Shown: positions 38,496 to 47,976, numbered from the stretch's first letter. The stretch: DNA of 64,000 nt from Neisseria mucosa (GCA_003028315.1 CP028150.1:930001-994000), one strand, 5' to 3'. A program made the numbers and translations. Notes: generated by a model not told the origin, from the letters alone.

Positions 38496-40967
38496 CTATT
38501 TCCTCTTCTTCAACAGCCTCAACGCATTGCCCACTACAAACAGCGAGCTGAGGCTCATGCCCAATGCGGCGATCCAGGGTTTGACGTAGCCTAGTACGGC
38601 AAGTGGGACGGCGATGATGTTGTATGCGCTTGCCCAGGCGAGGTTTTGGCGGATGATTTCGCGTGTGCGGCGGGCTTGGGCAATGGTGGCGGGCAGGATG
38701 TTCAAATCGTCGTTGAGCAAGACCAGATCGGCGCCGTCGCGTGCGACATCGGCGCCTGCTGCAACGGCGGCGGATACGTCGGCTTGGGCGAGGACAGGGG
38801 CATCGTTGATGCCGTCGCCGACCATCAAAACTTTTCTGCCCTGTTTCTGCAAGTCTTCAACATAGGCGAGTTTGTCTTCGGGCGTGGCTTCGGCGCGGTA
38901 GGTGTCCAAACCGAGCTCCTGCGCGACTTGTGCGACGGCATTGGTGCGGTCGCCGCTGAGCAGGTGGGTGCGGATGCCTTGTTGTTTGAGGATGTCGAGC
39001 ATGGCGGCGGCGCTGTCTTTGATTTGGTCTTCGAGTAGGAAGATTGCTTGGAAGCCGCTTTGGTTGCCGAGGAACACCATGCTGCCTGCGTATTCGATGT
39101 TGGCGGCTTGGCCAGGCAACACGCCGGCTATTCCGGCGACGAAATCGGCGCGTCCCAATGCCCAAACTTGGGTTTCGTCTTTATAAGTCATTTGCGCGCT
39201 GACTCCTTGTCCGATGCGGTTGACGCGTTGGGAAACTGTGTATTCGGGCGCATGGGCGGGGTCGTCTGAAAGCGTGTGGTTCAAGATGGCGCGGGCGATG
39301 GGGTGTTCGGATTGATGTTCCAAGGCTTGTGCGGCGGCAAGCGCTTCTGCTGTTTTCAGACGACCTAAGGGGATGATTCGGCTGACGGACAGTTGTCCTT
39401 TGGTCAGCGTGCCGGTTTTGTCGAACACGACATCGTCGATTTGCGCGAGCGTTTCGAGGCTTTGTTTGCCGCTGATTAACACGCCGTCGTCGGCAAGCGC
39501 GCCTGTGGAGGCGGCAAGCGCGGTCGGCGTGGCAAGCGAAAGTGCGCACGGGCAGGTAATAACCAGCAGCGCTACGGTAATCCACAAGGCGGTTTGCGCG
39601 TCGGCATACCATGCCCAGCCGATGAAAACGGGGATGGCAAGCAGCAGCTCGCCAAACACGAAGCTGGAAGCGTATTTCTCGGCAAGCTCGGCGGCGCGCG
39701 GTTTTTGGGCGAGCGCGCGGTCGAGCAGTTTGACGATGTGCGACAGGCGCGTGTTGTTGCCGGTGCGGTCGGTTCGGATAACAAGCGGGCTGCCCGTATT
39801 GAGCGTGCCTGCGGTAACGTTTTCAGACGACCTTTTGACGACGGGCAGGCTCTCGCCCGTCAGCATGGCTTCGTCCACTTCGCTCTCGCCGGACAACACC
39901 GTGCCGTCCACAGGAATGACTTCGCCGGGTTTGACGACGATCACGTCGCCCGCCTGAAGCTGTACAACCGCCGCTTCTTCGATTTCCTCGCTGTCGGGAT
40001 AAGACGGAAGGCGGTGGCAGAACGCGGGGACGAGTTTCACCAGCCGTTCTGCCGCATCCCCCGCCCTGCGCCTTGCGATTTGTTCCATAAACCGCCCGCC
40101 CAGCAGGAAAAACAGCAACATGGCGATGGACTCGAAATACATCCCCTGCCCCGCATTGACGGCAAGGCTGTAAATGCCCGCGACAAAAGTCATCACGACG
40201 GCAATCGCAATCGGCGTATCCATGCCGACGCGGCGGTTTTTCCAATCGCGCCATGCGCCGCGGTAAAACGGCAACGCGCTGTAAAACACAACGGGCAGCA
40301 CCATCAAAAAACCGCCCCAGTGCAGAATTTCTAAAAACAGCGGCTCAATGTCGCCGCCGTAAAGATAAGTCGGCACAGCAAACATCATCGTCTGCATCAT
40401 GCCCAAACCCGCCACCGCCAGCCTGACGATAAACTGTTTGCGCTCTTTCTGCGCCTGCGCCTCGACTTTTTGCGCATCGTAAGGCGCGGCGGTATAACCT
40501 GTTTTGCGGATTTTCAAAAGAATGTCCGACAGCGCGATTTTGCCCTCGTCCCACACCACGCGGCAGCGGTGCGTACTGTAATTCAAATCCACGCGCACCA
40601 CGCCCGCCGTCCGTAAAAGCTGCTGCTCAATCAGCCATACGCACGCCGCGCAGGTAATGCCGCCCAGCATCAACACCGCCTCGCGTTCATCCCCTTCCCC
40701 GACCTCGACAAAATCCGCCTGCACTTCGGGCAAATCGTACAATTTCAGTTGCGACAACACTTCCGGCGGCGGCAGTTCGGATTTTTCCGCGTCGGCGGTA
40801 CGCTGTTTGTAATAATTGCCCAAACCTGCATCAATAATGCTCTGCGCCACCGCCTGACAACCCGCGCAGCAGGTTTCATGGTCTTCATTTTCGTAGCGGA
40901 CGGTCAAATGGAGGTGTTCGGGGACTTCCAGACCGCAATGGAAACAGGTTCTTTCCGTTTGATTCAT
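38496..40967 (-). CDS. ccoI: Copper-transporting P1B-type ATPase, CcoI/FixI type
   Basis: An 823-residue P-type ATPase that exports copper to the periplasm for cbb3 oxidase assembly. The N-terminus has a Cys-rich stretch typical of CcoI (CFHCGL near residue 9, then CCAGC near 33) and a metal-binding GITCAAC near 103. Membrane metal site [12 protein letters not shown] (CPC), phosphorylation site [10 protein letters not shown], hinge [16 protein letters not shown], and TGES in the actuator domain. No ccoNOPQ or ccoS is adjacent. CcoI rather than a detoxifying CopA is inferred from the N-terminal Cys pattern. Several in-frame DUS occur (about 39357 and 39820). Confidence 0.9.
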   Translation of the reverse strand: MNQTERTCFHCGLEVPEHLHLTVRYENEDHETCCAGCQAVAQSIIDAGLGNYYKQRTADAEKSELPPPEVLSQLKLYDLPEVQADFVEVGEGDEREAVLMLGGITCAACVWLIEQQLLRTAGVVRVDLNYSTHRCRVVWDEGKIALSDILLKIRKTGYTAAPYDAQKVEAQAQKERKQFIVRLAVAGLGMMQTMMFAVPTYLYGGDIEPLFLEILHWGGFLMVLPVVFYSALPFYRGAWRDWKNRRVGMDTPIAIAVVMTFVAGIYSLAVNAGQGMYFESIAMLLFFLLGGRFMEQIARRRAGDAAERLVKLVPAFCHRLPSYPDSEEIEEAAVVQLQAGDVIVVKPGEVIPVDGTVLSGESEVDEAMLTGESLPVVKRSSENVTAGTLNTGSPLVIRTDRTGNNTRLSHIVKLLDRALAQKPRAAELAEKYASSFVFGELLLAIPVFIGWAWYADAQTALWITVALLVITCPCALSLATPTALAASTGALADDGVLISGKQSLETLAQIDDVVFDKTGTLTKGQLSVSRIIPLGRLKTAEALAAAQALEHQSEHPIARAILNHTLSDDPAHAPEYTVSQRVNRIGQGVSAQMTYKDETQVWALGRADFVAGIAGVLPGQAANIEYAGSMVFLGNQSGFQAIFLLEDQIKDSAAAMLDILKQQGIRTHLLSGDRTNAVAQVAQELGLDTYRAEATPEDKLAYVEDLQKQGRKVLMVGDGINDAPVLAQADVSAAVAAGADVARDGADLVLLNDDLNILPATIAQARRTREIIRQNLAWASAYNIIAVPLAVLGYVKPWIAALGMSLSSLFVVGNALRLLKKRK

Positions 40968-41386
40968 AATATGTGCCTAATGGTGTGCCGGCAGATGGTT
41001 TGCCGTTTCAAACTTGGATTTAAAATGTTTAGAAATGTAAACTTTATTAAAGTGTCGCTTTTTAGCAGATTTTTAAAAATATTTTACAAAACGTTTATTT
41101 TAAAACAATTTGCATATTTTTATTACTTTTATTTATATTTTTCAATAATATAACCGCTCATCAACAGACGAACGGTTACGTTCTGATACCGCATATCGTG
41201 CGAATTTACCGATTATTTTAATGTAAAAATGGAACTTTTTTGAAAAAACGCACTACATTTTTGTTGACCGACTCAATTTGAAGCTGCATACTATGCGCAT
41301 ATTCCGTACAAACAGTGCGGTAAAAAATACAAAACATTACGCTTTTACACAAAAATTTCCATTAACTACTTACTCGGGAAAACATC
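40968..41386 (+). other. AT-rich gap between ccoI and the 41-residue ORF
   Basis: 419 bases, strongly AT-rich, with no gene I can support. It holds the ccoI leader side and, near the other end, the candidate promoter of the small ORF. I looked for FNR-like dyads (TTGAT-N4-ATCAA) and saw none. Confidence 0.5.
41264..41294 (+). promoter_or_regulatory. Candidate promoter of the 41-residue ORF
   Basis: TTGACC (41264-41269) and TACTAT (41289-41294) with a 19-base spacer, or CATACT with 17. A leader of about 90 bases would follow. Confidence 0.4.
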
Positions 41387-41512
41387 ATGATTGACCGCCT
41401 GCTACCTATTTTTGCCGTTATCGGCATCCTGTCCAGCTTCGCCTACCTAAGCTTGGCGGCATGGATGATTTACGAAAACGTTATGAAAAAACGCCGCCTC
41501 CTTCCTTTCTAA
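41387..41512 (+). CDS. 41-residue single-span membrane peptide
   Basis: A small gene below usual annotation limits. The product begins MIDRLLPIFAVIGILSSFAY, continues with LSLAAWMIYENV and ends MKKRRLLPF: one hydrophobic helix (about residues 5-27) followed by a positive tail, as in small inner-membrane proteins with the C-terminus in the cytosol. It has GGGAAAAC upstream, a candidate promoter and a long perfect terminator directly after it. It neighbours the ccoI copper ATPase and could assist oxidase assembly, but it does not look like CcoS, and this link is speculative. Confidence 0.55.
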   Translation: MIDRLLPIFAVIGILSSFAYLSLAAWMIYENVMKKRRLLPF

Positions 41513-41526
41513 GCGGTAAACCCTTT

Positions 41527-41595
41527 AAACGGCCGTTTGGAAATAAAGATAAACCCTCCCTGATTTATCTTTGTTTTCCAAACGGCCTTTATTTT
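41527..41595 (+). terminator. Strong non-DUS terminator after the small ORF
   Basis: GGCCGTTTGGAAA and TAAAGATAAA are matched by TTTATCTTT and TTTTCCAAACGGCC around a short loop, ending in TTTATTTTT. The stem is over 20 pairs with few interruptions. Confidence 0.85.
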
Positions 41596-41700
41596 TCAGA
41601 CGACCTTTTGAAACACGCGGCGGCAAACAATGGATTGAAATCGAAATCCACCCCGCCTCCCTTCCCATTGAGAAACAACGGCAGTCAAAACATCTTGTTT
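41596..41700. other. Spacer between terminator and hflX end
   Basis: Holds one reverse DUS (about 41596-41607). A frame reading ETRGGKQWIEIEIHPASLP is open here, but it has no start or family I can name, so I leave it uncalled. Confidence 0.3.
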
Positions 41701-42891
41701 TTATTCTGCTTCGCAGTTTTCAGACGACCTCTTGCCGCCGTTTTCCAACGCCCGTTCAATCATCGCCTCGCGCAAAGCATCCAAGCCCAGACTTTTCGTA
41801 ACCGAAATATTCACGCCGACGGCGCGTCCCGAATTGTCCCGTAACACGCCCGCATCGCGCGCGCCTTCCGGCAGCAGGTCGATTTTGTTGTACACGACAA
41901 GCTGCGGCACTTCATGCGCGCCGATTTCCTCCAAAACCACATTCACATCGTCCATCTGCCGCTCGAAATCGGGATTGGACGCATCAACGACGTGCAGCAG
42001 CACATCCGCCAAAGCCGTTTCCTCCAACGTCGCCGAAAACGCTGACACCAGCTTGTGCGGCAAATCGCGGACGAAACCGACCGTATCCGTCAGAATCACG
42101 CCCGCCTCGTGCGACAGGAACAAACGCCGCGCCGTCGTATCCAGCGTGGCAAAAAGCTGGTCTTTCGCCAACACGTCCGCCTTGGTCAGACGGTTGAACA
42201 GGCTGGATTTGCCCGCGTTGGTATAACCGACGATGGCAAAGGTTTTCAGACGACCTTCCATCCGCGATTTTCGGCGCGTGGCACGTTGTTTTTTCACTTG
42301 CGCCAACTGTTTTTTCAACGCCGTGATTTTCTGCCCGATTAAGCGGCGGTCGGTTTCCAACTGCGTCTCGCCCGGCCCTTTCAAGCCGATACCGCCCTTC
42401 TGACTCTGCAAATGCCCGTAGCCGCGCACCAGCCGCCCGCTCAAATGGTTCAACTGCGCCAGCTCCACCTGCAATTTACCCTCCTGCGATTGGGCGCGTT
42501 TGGCAAAAATCGCCAAAATCAGACCCACACGGTCGAGGACGCGGCATTGCAGGATTTTTTCCAAATTGCGCTCCTGCGTCGGCGTCAATTCATGGTTGAA
42601 CACCGCCAAGCCGATGTCGTGCAGCTTCACCGCCGCCGCCAGCTCTTCCGCCTTACCCGTGCCGACGAAATAAGCCGTATGCGCCTTGTCGCGCTTGGCG
42701 GTTTCCCGCAACACCAGCTCGCCGCCTGCCGCCGCGACCAATTCCGCCGCCTCGTCCAAGGTCGTCTGAAAAGTCCGCTCGCGCACTTCGTTCGCGCCCG
42801 AATAATCCGCACTCAACATCACCCCGACCAGCATCACGCGTTCGGGTTGCTCCAAAGATTTGTCGACGGGGAAAATGTTGCGTTTGGACAA
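41701..42891 (-). CDS. hflX: Ribosome-associated GTPase HflX
   Basis: GTPase that splits stalled ribosomes after stress. Product about 396 residues: N-terminal nucleotide-binding domain (ELVAAAGGELV, then TAYFVGTGKAEELAAAV and the GLAVFNHELTPTQERNLE stretch), a coiled coil, then the G domain with G1 VGYTNAGKSSLFNRL, G3 DTVGFVRDLPHKL and G4 NKIDLL. The frame is open to a TTG at 42912; I chose the TTG at 42891 (SKRNIFPVDKS) because AAAGGA precedes it by 7 bases. Two in-frame DUS occur (about 42245 and 42762). It follows fpr by 26 bases. Confidence 0.9.
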   Translation of the reverse strand: MSKRNIFPVDKSLEQPERVMLVGVMLSADYSGANEVRERTFQTTLDEAAELVAAAGGELVLRETAKRDKAHTAYFVGTGKAEELAAAVKLHDIGLAVFNHELTPTQERNLEKILQCRVLDRVGLILAIFAKRAQSQEGKLQVELAQLNHLSGRLVRGYGHLQSQKGGIGLKGPGETQLETDRRLIGQKITALKKQLAQVKKQRATRRKSRMEGRLKTFAIVGYTNAGKSSLFNRLTKADVLAKDQLFATLDTTARRLFLSHEAGVILTDTVGFVRDLPHKLVSAFSATLEETALADVLLHVVDASNPDFERQMDDVNVVLEEIGAHEVPQLVVYNKIDLLPEGARDAGVLRDNSGRAVGVNISVTKSLGLDALREAMIERALENGGKRSSENCEAE

Positions 42892-42917
42892 GGAAAATCC
42901 TTTCTTTTTCAAAGGGC

Positions 42918-43697
42918 TTAAAACCCGTTTTCCATCATGATTTCGCCGGGGATGCGGTTGCGGTGCATGGCGAAGCCCAAGTCCATCAGGGCTTGGAACG
43001 TGTCTTTGACCATGGCGGGATTGCCGCAGACCATAAAGCGCGTGTCCGCTTTGGTGAACTTGAATCCCGCGTATGTTTCGAGGCTGCCGTCTTTCAGCAG
43101 CTCGGGAATGCGCTTGCCGCTCAACGCGCCTTCGGTTTCCTCGCGCGTGGTAATGGGGACGAAGCGGAATTTGTGGAAATACTCGCCAATCAGCGGATGG
43201 TCTTTCAATGCTTCAACACGTCGTCTGAAAATCAGTTCATCGGCGAAAGAAACTGAGTGCGCCAAAATCAAGCGGTCGAAACGCTGCCAGATTTCGGGCT
43301 GCTCGATGATGGAAAGAAAAGGCGCGATGCCCGAACCGGTGGAGAGCATGACCAAATCCTTGCCGTCGGGGAATCGCTCGGGCAAGAGGAAACCGGTAGC
43401 GGTTTTATCAAGCAGTATGGTGTCGCCCTCTTTCATGGCGGCAAACCGCGCGGACATGGGGCCGCCTTCGATCAAAACGGCAAAATATTCGAGCGTGTCG
43501 GCGTATTCGGCGGACACGACGGAATACGCGCGCCAGATAAAGCCTTCGCCGTCGCGAAAACCGAGCCGCGAAAACTGCCCCGCCGAGAAGCGGTAGGATT
43601 CGGGGCGGCTGATGGCAAAAGTCATCAGCTTGGGCGTATGGTGTTTAATCCACAAGACTTTTTCTTCGGTGAACTTGGCTTCGGGCGAGGCTGCCAT
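42918..43697 (-). CDS. fpr: Ferredoxin/flavodoxin-NADP reductase
   Basis: FAD enzyme moving electrons between NADPH and ferredoxin or flavodoxin. The 259-residue protein shows the FAD motif RAYSVVSAEY, the isoalloxazine-side GPMSARFAAMKEGD, the NADP motif MLSTGSGIAPFLSI, and the Cys-containing FMVCGNPAMVKD near the C-terminus. The end MMENGF is of the subclass with a short C-terminal extension. An upstream CREE (43737-43893) lies 40 bases before the start. Confidence 0.93.
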   Translation of the reverse strand: MAASPEAKFTEEKVLWIKHHTPKLMTFAISRPESYRFSAGQFSRLGFRDGEGFIWRAYSVVSAEYADTLEYFAVLIEGGPMSARFAAMKEGDTILLDKTATGFLLPERFPDGKDLVMLSTGSGIAPFLSIIEQPEIWQRFDRLILAHSVSFADELIFRRRVEALKDHPLIGEYFHKFRFVPITTREETEGALSGKRIPELLKDGSLETYAGFKFTKADTRFMVCGNPAMVKDTFQALMDLGFAMHRNRIPGEIMMENGF

Positions 43698-43736
43698 AAT
43701 GGGATTCCTTGTGTGTGCGGGATGGAAAATGGAAGG

Positions 43737-43893
43737 TATAGTAGATTAACTTTAAACCAGTACGGCGTTACCTCGCCTTAGCTCAAAGAGAACGATTCTC
43801 TAAGGTGCTGAAGCACCAAGTGAATCGGTTCCGTACTATCTGTACTGTCTGCGGCTTCGTCGCCTTGTCCTGATTTAAATTTAATCCACTATA
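43737..43893 (+). repeat. Correia element, full 157-base form
   Basis: Starts TATAGTAGATTAAC (one change from the usual G), ends TTAATCCACTATA. Contains the internal dyads AGAGAACGATTCTCT and GGTGCTGAAGCACC found only in full copies. It lies between fpr and the META lipoprotein gene. Confidence 0.95.
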
Positions 43894-43913
43894 TTATACC
43901 CGTTCGCTTGACG

Positions 43914-43957
43914 AAAGGTCGTCTGAAAACCTGATTGTCCGGTTTTCAGACGACCTT
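43914..43957 (-). terminator. DUS-pair terminator after the META lipoprotein gene
   Basis: AAAGGTCGTCTGAAAACC and inverse with a short loop, between the CREE and the gene's stop. Confidence 0.65.
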
Positions 43958-43980
43958 GAAGCGGAACTGAAACTCAAATT

Positions 43981-44439
43981 TTACGGCTGACGGCGCAGGC
44001 GCATGGTCTTGCCGTTTTGCTCCAAAATCAAATCATTGCCGTCGAAACGATAGTTCCACACGCTTTTCATGTTCAAGAAAGCCTCTTCCAGCTTCATGTC
44101 TTCACACAGCATCATCGTCGTGGCAATCGGACCAAAATCAATTTTGCCCGCTCCGGCTTCCTGCGCTTGAAGCGTCAAATGATTGCAACCCATCTTGCCA
44201 TGCGCCTTGGGCATTTTGCTCAAATCCAAAAAAGCCGTTCTGCCCGCCAAATCTTTTTCGGTGAATTTGTCGAAAGAAACCACAAACCATTTCGCTGCCA
44301 AAGCCGGCGTTGACGCTTGACGCGGTTCGGATGGTTTTTCAGACGACGTGACAGGTTGGGACGGCTGCGGTTTTTCAGCAGGCGAAGTACAGGCGGTCAG
44401 AATGATTGCAGTCATAAGGGTGGGGATCAGGGTTTTCAT
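43981..44439 (-). CDS. META-domain lipoprotein (HslJ-like)
   Basis: A 152-residue envelope lipoprotein: signal MKTLIPTLMTAIILTAC with the lipid Cys at 17, a Pro/Ser-rich linker (residues 18-45), then a META-like domain: WFVVSFDKFTEKDLAGRTAF, LDLSKMPKAHGKMGCNHLT (the typical GCN turn), ATTMMLCEDMKLEEAFL and a final LILEQNGKTMRLRR. META-domain proteins such as HslJ are associated with heat or antibiotic stress, but the role here is unknown. A DUS-like sequence at 44339 lies in the linker. Confidence 0.85.
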   Translation of the reverse strand: MKTLIPTLMTAIILTACTSPAEKPQPSQPVTSSEKPSEPRQASTPALAAKWFVVSFDKFTEKDLAGRTAFLDLSKMPKAHGKMGCNHLTLQAQEAGAGKIDFGPIATTMMLCEDMKLEEAFLNMKSVWNYRFDGNDLILEQNGKTMRLRRQP

Positions 44440-44469
44440 GATTTTGCCTTTCTAACGTGAGGTCAGCTA

Positions 44470-44524
44470 AAAGGTCGTCTGAAACCGCTTCAGCAAAACC
44501 CGCTACGCACTTTTCAGACGACCT
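44470..44524. terminator. DUS-pair terminator after the transsulfuration gene
   Basis: AAAGGTCGTCTGAAACCG and inverse with a loop of about 28 bases. It lies between the stop of the gene at 44533 and the start of the META gene, both on the minus strand. Confidence 0.6.
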
Positions 44525-44532
44525 CTTGATCT

Positions 44533-45690
44533 TTACAACGTCGAATCCAAAGCCTTGGAAATATCGTTCCAAATATCGTCCGCGTCTTCAATACCGATGG
44601 AGAAGCGCAGCAGGCCGACTTTGATGCCCATCTCCATTTTCACATCATGCGGTACGCCGCTGTGGGACTGGGAATAGCAATGGTTGACCAAACTTTCGAC
44701 ACCACCTAGGCTGGACGCCATTTTGACCAGTTTCATGTTTTTAATCACGCTGTTTGCCGCTTCGCGCGTGTCGTTTTTCAAATAAACCGTTACCACGCCG
44801 CCTATGCCTTTGGGCATTTGGGTTTTCGCCAGTTCGTAGTGTTCGTGCGACGGCAGGCCGGGGTAGAACACTTTTTCTACGGCGGGATGGGCTTCGAGGC
44901 GGCGGGCGATGTCGAGCGCGTTTTTGCAGTGCGCTTCCATGCGCAAGGCGAGCGTTTTGATGCCACGCAACACCAGCCAGCAGTCCATCGGGCCGGCAAT
45001 CGCGCCGGTATGCACCATCATGTCGTGCAGCGGTTTCGCCAGTTCTTTGGTTTTAACCGCAACGATGCCCATCAATACGTCGGAGTGGCCGCAAAGGTAT
45101 TTAGTGGCGGAGTGGAACACGATGTCGCAGCCCATCTCCAACGGCTGTTGCAGATACGGCGTAGCGAAGGTGTTGTCGATGCCGACCAGTGCGCCGGCTG
45201 CGTGGGCTTTGGCGGCAAGCGCTTTGATGTCCACCAGCCGCAAAAGCGGATTGGACGGGGTTTCCAGCCAAACCAGTTTCACATTGTGCGCGGCAAGCAG
45301 TTCGTCCAAGCTGTCGGGGGTGCCCAAATCGGCAAAGACGACGTTCACGCCCCACTCTTTATATACGTCAACCAGCAAGTCATACGCGCCGCCGTAAATA
45401 TCGGCTACGGCGACGATGGTATCGCCCGGACGCAGGAAGGTACGCCACACGGCATCAATGCCCGCCATACCGCTGGAAAAGGCAAAACCCGCCGCCCCGC
45501 GTTCCAAATCAGCAACCGTGTCTTCCAAAACCTGACGGGTCGGATTGCTCAGGCGCGAATAGCGGTAGGGAACCTGCTCGCCGATTTCGTGCAGCGCGAA
45601 CATACTGTTCTGATAAATCGGCGGCATCAGCGCGCGGTTGTGTTCGTCGCAATCGTAGCTGGAATGGATGGCTTTGGTGGCGAATTTCAT
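44533..45690 (-). CDS. PLP-dependent transsulfuration enzyme (cystathionine lyase/synthase type)
   Basis: A 385-residue Cys/Met-metabolism PLP enzyme. Seen: QNSMFALHE and YRYSRLSNPTRQVLED (substrate/PLP phosphate), AFSSGMAGIDAV, LVWLETPSNPLLRLVDI, the Asp that contacts PLP in VGIDNTFATPYLQQP and the PLP lysine in HSATKYLCGHSDV, then GAIAGPMDCWLVLRGIKTL. The family includes cystathionine gamma-synthase, beta-lyase and gamma-lyase, and sequence alone does not decide which; cystathionine beta-lyase is my first guess. Divergent from folE2. Confidence 0.85.
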   Translation of the reverse strand: MKFATKAIHSSYDCDEHNRALMPPIYQNSMFALHEIGEQVPYRYSRLSNPTRQVLEDTVADLERGAAGFAFSSGMAGIDAVWRTFLRPGDTIVAVADIYGGAYDLLVDVYKEWGVNVVFADLGTPDSLDELLAAHNVKLVWLETPSNPLLRLVDIKALAAKAHAAGALVGIDNTFATPYLQQPLEMGCDIVFHSATKYLCGHSDVLMGIVAVKTKELAKPLHDMMVHTGAIAGPMDCWLVLRGIKTLALRMEAHCKNALDIARRLEAHPAVEKVFYPGLPSHEHYELAKTQMPKGIGGVVTVYLKNDTREAANSVIKNMKLVKMASSLGGVESLVNHCYSQSHSGVPHDVKMEMGIKVGLLRFSIGIEDADDIWNDISKALDSTL

Positions 45691-45779
45691 CTCGGTTCAA
45701 CCTTATAAAGATATGAATAATTCAGGATTTTATCACTATCCGAAAAATAGAAACAATCAATGCGGACACGGTTTGCAAG

Positions 45780-45788
45780 TGATATAAT
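45780..45788 (+). promoter_or_regulatory. Extended -10 promoter of folE2
   Basis: TG-A-TATAAT at 45780-45788 is an extended -10 box; the -35 region is poor. It lies in the short gap to the divergent transsulfuration gene. Confidence 0.5.
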
Positions 45789-45871
45789 CTCGCATTTGCA
45801 AAACGGACGGCATGAATCCGTTTCCAAACGACACACACCCCAACAATCCGACAATTAAGGACAAACAACGC

Positions 45872-46645
45872 ATGAACGCCATTGCAGACGTGCAATCCAG
45901 CCGAGATTTACGCAATCTGCCGATTAACCAGGTCGGTATCAAAGACCTGCGCTTTCCGATTACTTTGAATACCGCCGAAGGCAGCCAATCCACCGTCGCC
46001 CGCCTGACCATGACGGTTTTCCTGCCCGCCGACCAAAAAGGCACGCATATGTCGCGCTTCGTGGCGTTGATGGAACAACAAACCGAGGCTTTGGATTTCG
46101 ACAGGCTGCACAAACTGACCGCCGAAATGGTTGCCCTTTTAAACTCTCATTCCGGCAAAATCAGCGTTTCCTTCCCCTTCTTCCGCAAAAAATCCGCACC
46201 TGTTTCCGGCATCCAATCCCTGCTCGACTATGACGTTACCCTGACGGGCGAAATCAAAAACGGCGCATACAGCCATAATTTGAAAGTCATGGTACCCGTA
46301 ACCTCGTTGTGCCCGTGTTCCAAAGAAATTTCCCAATACGGCGCGCACAACCAACGTTCGCACGTTACCATCAGCCTGACCGCCAACGCCGAAGTCGGTA
46401 TCGAGGAAATCATCGACTGCGTGGAAGCGCAGGCAAGCTGCCAGCTTTACGGCCTGCTCAAACGCCCCGACGAAAAATACGTTACCGAAAAAGCCTATGA
46501 AAACCCGAAATTCGTGGAAGACATGGTGCGCGACGTAGCCACTGCGCTGATTGCGGACGGGCGCATCGAAAGCTTCATCGTCGAAAGCGAAAACTTCGAG
46601 TCGATACACAACCACTCGGCTTACGCCTATATTGCTTATCCTTAA
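45872..46645 (+). CDS. folE2: GTP cyclohydrolase type IB
   Basis: Makes 7,8-dihydroneopterin triphosphate for folate. The 257-residue protein matches gonococcal FolE2, which was studied structurally: the N-terminus [40 protein letters not shown] with the metal-site Cys, and [13 protein letters not shown] at the end. Unlike the type IA enzyme it works with metals other than zinc. An upstream ATG at 45812 adds 20 residues ([12 protein letters not shown]) with no homology; AAGGA precedes the ATG at 45872. A reverse-oriented CREE lies downstream. Confidence 0.95.
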   Translation: MNAIADVQSSRDLRNLPINQVGIKDLRFPITLNTAEGSQSTVARLTMTVFLPADQKGTHMSRFVALMEQQTEALDFDRLHKLTAEMVALLNSHSGKISVSFPFFRKKSAPVSGIQSLLDYDVTLTGEIKNGAYSHNLKVMVPVTSLCPCSKEISQYGAHNQRSHVTISLTANAEVGIEEIIDCVEAQASCQLYGLLKRPDEKYVTEKAYENPKFVEDMVRDVATALIADGRIESFIVESENFESIHNHSAYAYIAYP

Positions 46646-46660
46646 ACAAGCAAAAAATCG

Positions 46661-46707
46661 AAAAGGTCGTCTGAAAACCGAAAAATCCGTTTTCAGACGA
46701 CCTTTTG
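46661..46707 (+). terminator. DUS-pair terminator after folE2
   Basis: AAAAGGTCGTCTGAAAACCG and inverse with a TTTTGTG tail. Confidence 0.75.
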
Positions 46708-46767
46708 TGTTCGTGGATTTATTTCATAGAACTTCATTTAGGACAAGTGTAATGTCCTTCTTATATT

Positions 46768-46874
46768 TATAGTGGATTAAATTTAAATCAGGACAAGGCG
46801 ATGAAGCCTCAGACATTACAAATAGTACGGCAAGGCGAGGCAACGCCGTACTGGTTTAAATTTAATCCACTATA
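46768..46874 (-). repeat. Correia element, 107-base form, opposite orientation
   Basis: TATAGTGGATTAAATTTAAA at the left and its inverse at the right; the core AGTACGGCAAGGCGAGGCAA is the reverse complement of the copy at 28732. It lies between folE2 and a secreted-protein gene. Confidence 0.95.
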
Positions 46875-46905
46875 GTTTAAAGCTTCTACCCGGTTATCTA
46901 AATTA

Positions 46906-47457
46906 TCACATTCGCCCCAATTCCCTTTGCAGGGCTTGGATGTTTTGTTGGCGGTCGAGTACCGCGCTTTGCAGGCTGTTGATTTCCTGTTGGTTGACAT
47001 GACCGCCTTTGGCTACACGGGCTTGCGCCAGAGATTTTTGCGCTTCGCCCAGCGCTTTACGCTCGTTGCTCAACTCTGTTTCCAAAATCGAACGGCGGCT
47101 AGCGCTGCCGGAAGATTTGGGTGCAGGCGTTGCTGCGACTTCAGGGGCCGGACGGATGGGCGCAGGTGCAGGATTTACCTTAGCGGTATTTTTAGGGGCA
47201 GGTTTTGCGTTGCCGGCTCGTTTTGACGGAGCTTCGGCAGCAGGCTCGGGCATTTCTAAAGCGGGAGCATCGTAGCGCGTGCTGCTGTATTTGCCGATGG
47301 TCGGTAAATCTGCCGAATGGCAGTTTCCGGATGGGCGCGAAGTATAGACAACTTCGCCGTTGACTGTGCAGGTATAGATTTTAGAGGAAGCTTGTGCGCC
47401 TGATGCGGTGGCAAACATTAGCAATGAAGCTGCCAATGCGTGAAGTGATTGTTTCAT
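46906..47457 (-). CDS. Secreted Cys-X15-Cys protein with C-terminal coiled coil (DUF4124-like)
   Basis: A 183-residue exported protein. Residues 1-23 are a signal peptide (LLMFATASGAQA). The N-terminal mature part reads SSKIYTCTVNGEVVYTSRPS followed by GNCHSADLPTI, with Cys30 and Cys46 able to form a disulfide; this resembles DUF4124-type domains (YxCxxxGxVxYTxxP). A Pro/Ala-rich linker (about 70-115) leads to a coiled coil (ILETELSNERKALGEAQKSL and QQEINSLQSAVLDRQQNIQ). The frame opens at 47544; the ATG at 47457 starts the signal peptide. The next gene upstream is its paralogue. Confidence 0.75.
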   Translation of the reverse strand: MKQSLHALAASLLMFATASGAQASSKIYTCTVNGEVVYTSRPSGNCHSADLPTIGKYSSTRYDAPALEMPEPAAEAPSKRAGNAKPAPKNTAKVNPAPAPIRPAPEVAATPAPKSSGSASRRSILETELSNERKALGEAQKSLAQARVAKGGHVNQQEINSLQSAVLDRQQNIQALQRELGRM

Positions 47458-47607
47458 GGTAAGGTCGTAATGTGAAATAAGTAATTGTTCGATAGATATT
47501 GCATTTAACTGTAATAGTATAACAATGCCAGCATATTCTCTCAAATAGGACGGCTGACTTTTTTAATTTCAAACCAAACCGTCTTATTCGTTTTAGCGAA
47601 AATTGCC

Positions 47608-47976
47608 TCACTCGTTTTCAGACGACGTTTTTGCGGCTTTATCCGATTTTTTGGCGCGTGATTTGGCGTTTTTGCTCTTTGTCTCTTGCTCTTGCGCCTT
47701 TTCCCGCGATTTTTCTTTTGAACGCGCCCTCTTGAGCTTGGCTGCCTTTTCTTCGGTATCACTGCTTAATTTGTTGATTTTCAGACGGTATGCATCGCCT
47801 TGATGGCTGCTGATTTTGGGCAGGTCTGTGCCTGTGCAGTTTCCCGAAGGTTCGGATGTATAGGTTTTGCTGTTGCCGGAATGGCAGCTGAAGACGGCTG
47901 CTGCGGTGTGGAGGGATAAGCCCAAAATGAGGGAGGATGCGACGATAAGTGCTCCTTGCTTGATTCGTGAACGCAT
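47608..47976 (-). CDS. Secreted Cys-X15-Cys protein, paralogue with Lys/Glu-rich tail
   Basis: A 122-residue exported protein. Signal peptide residues 1-27 (IVASSLILGLSLHTAAA). The mature part has FSCHSGNSKTYTSEPSGNCT followed by GTDLPKI, with Cys31 and Cys47, the same spacing and the same YTSxPSGNC-x3-DLPxI pattern as the neighbour at 46906. The rest is a highly charged tail (KLKRARSKEKSREKAQEQE). The two genes are 150 bases apart on the same strand, as after a tandem duplication. A DUS lies across the end of the coding region near 47617. Confidence 0.7.
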   Translation of the reverse strand: MRSRIKQGALIVASSLILGLSLHTAAAVFSCHSGNSKTYTSEPSGNCTGTDLPKISSHQGDAYRLKINKLSSDTEEKAAKLKRARSKEKSREKAQEQETKSKNAKSRAKKSDKAAKTSSENE

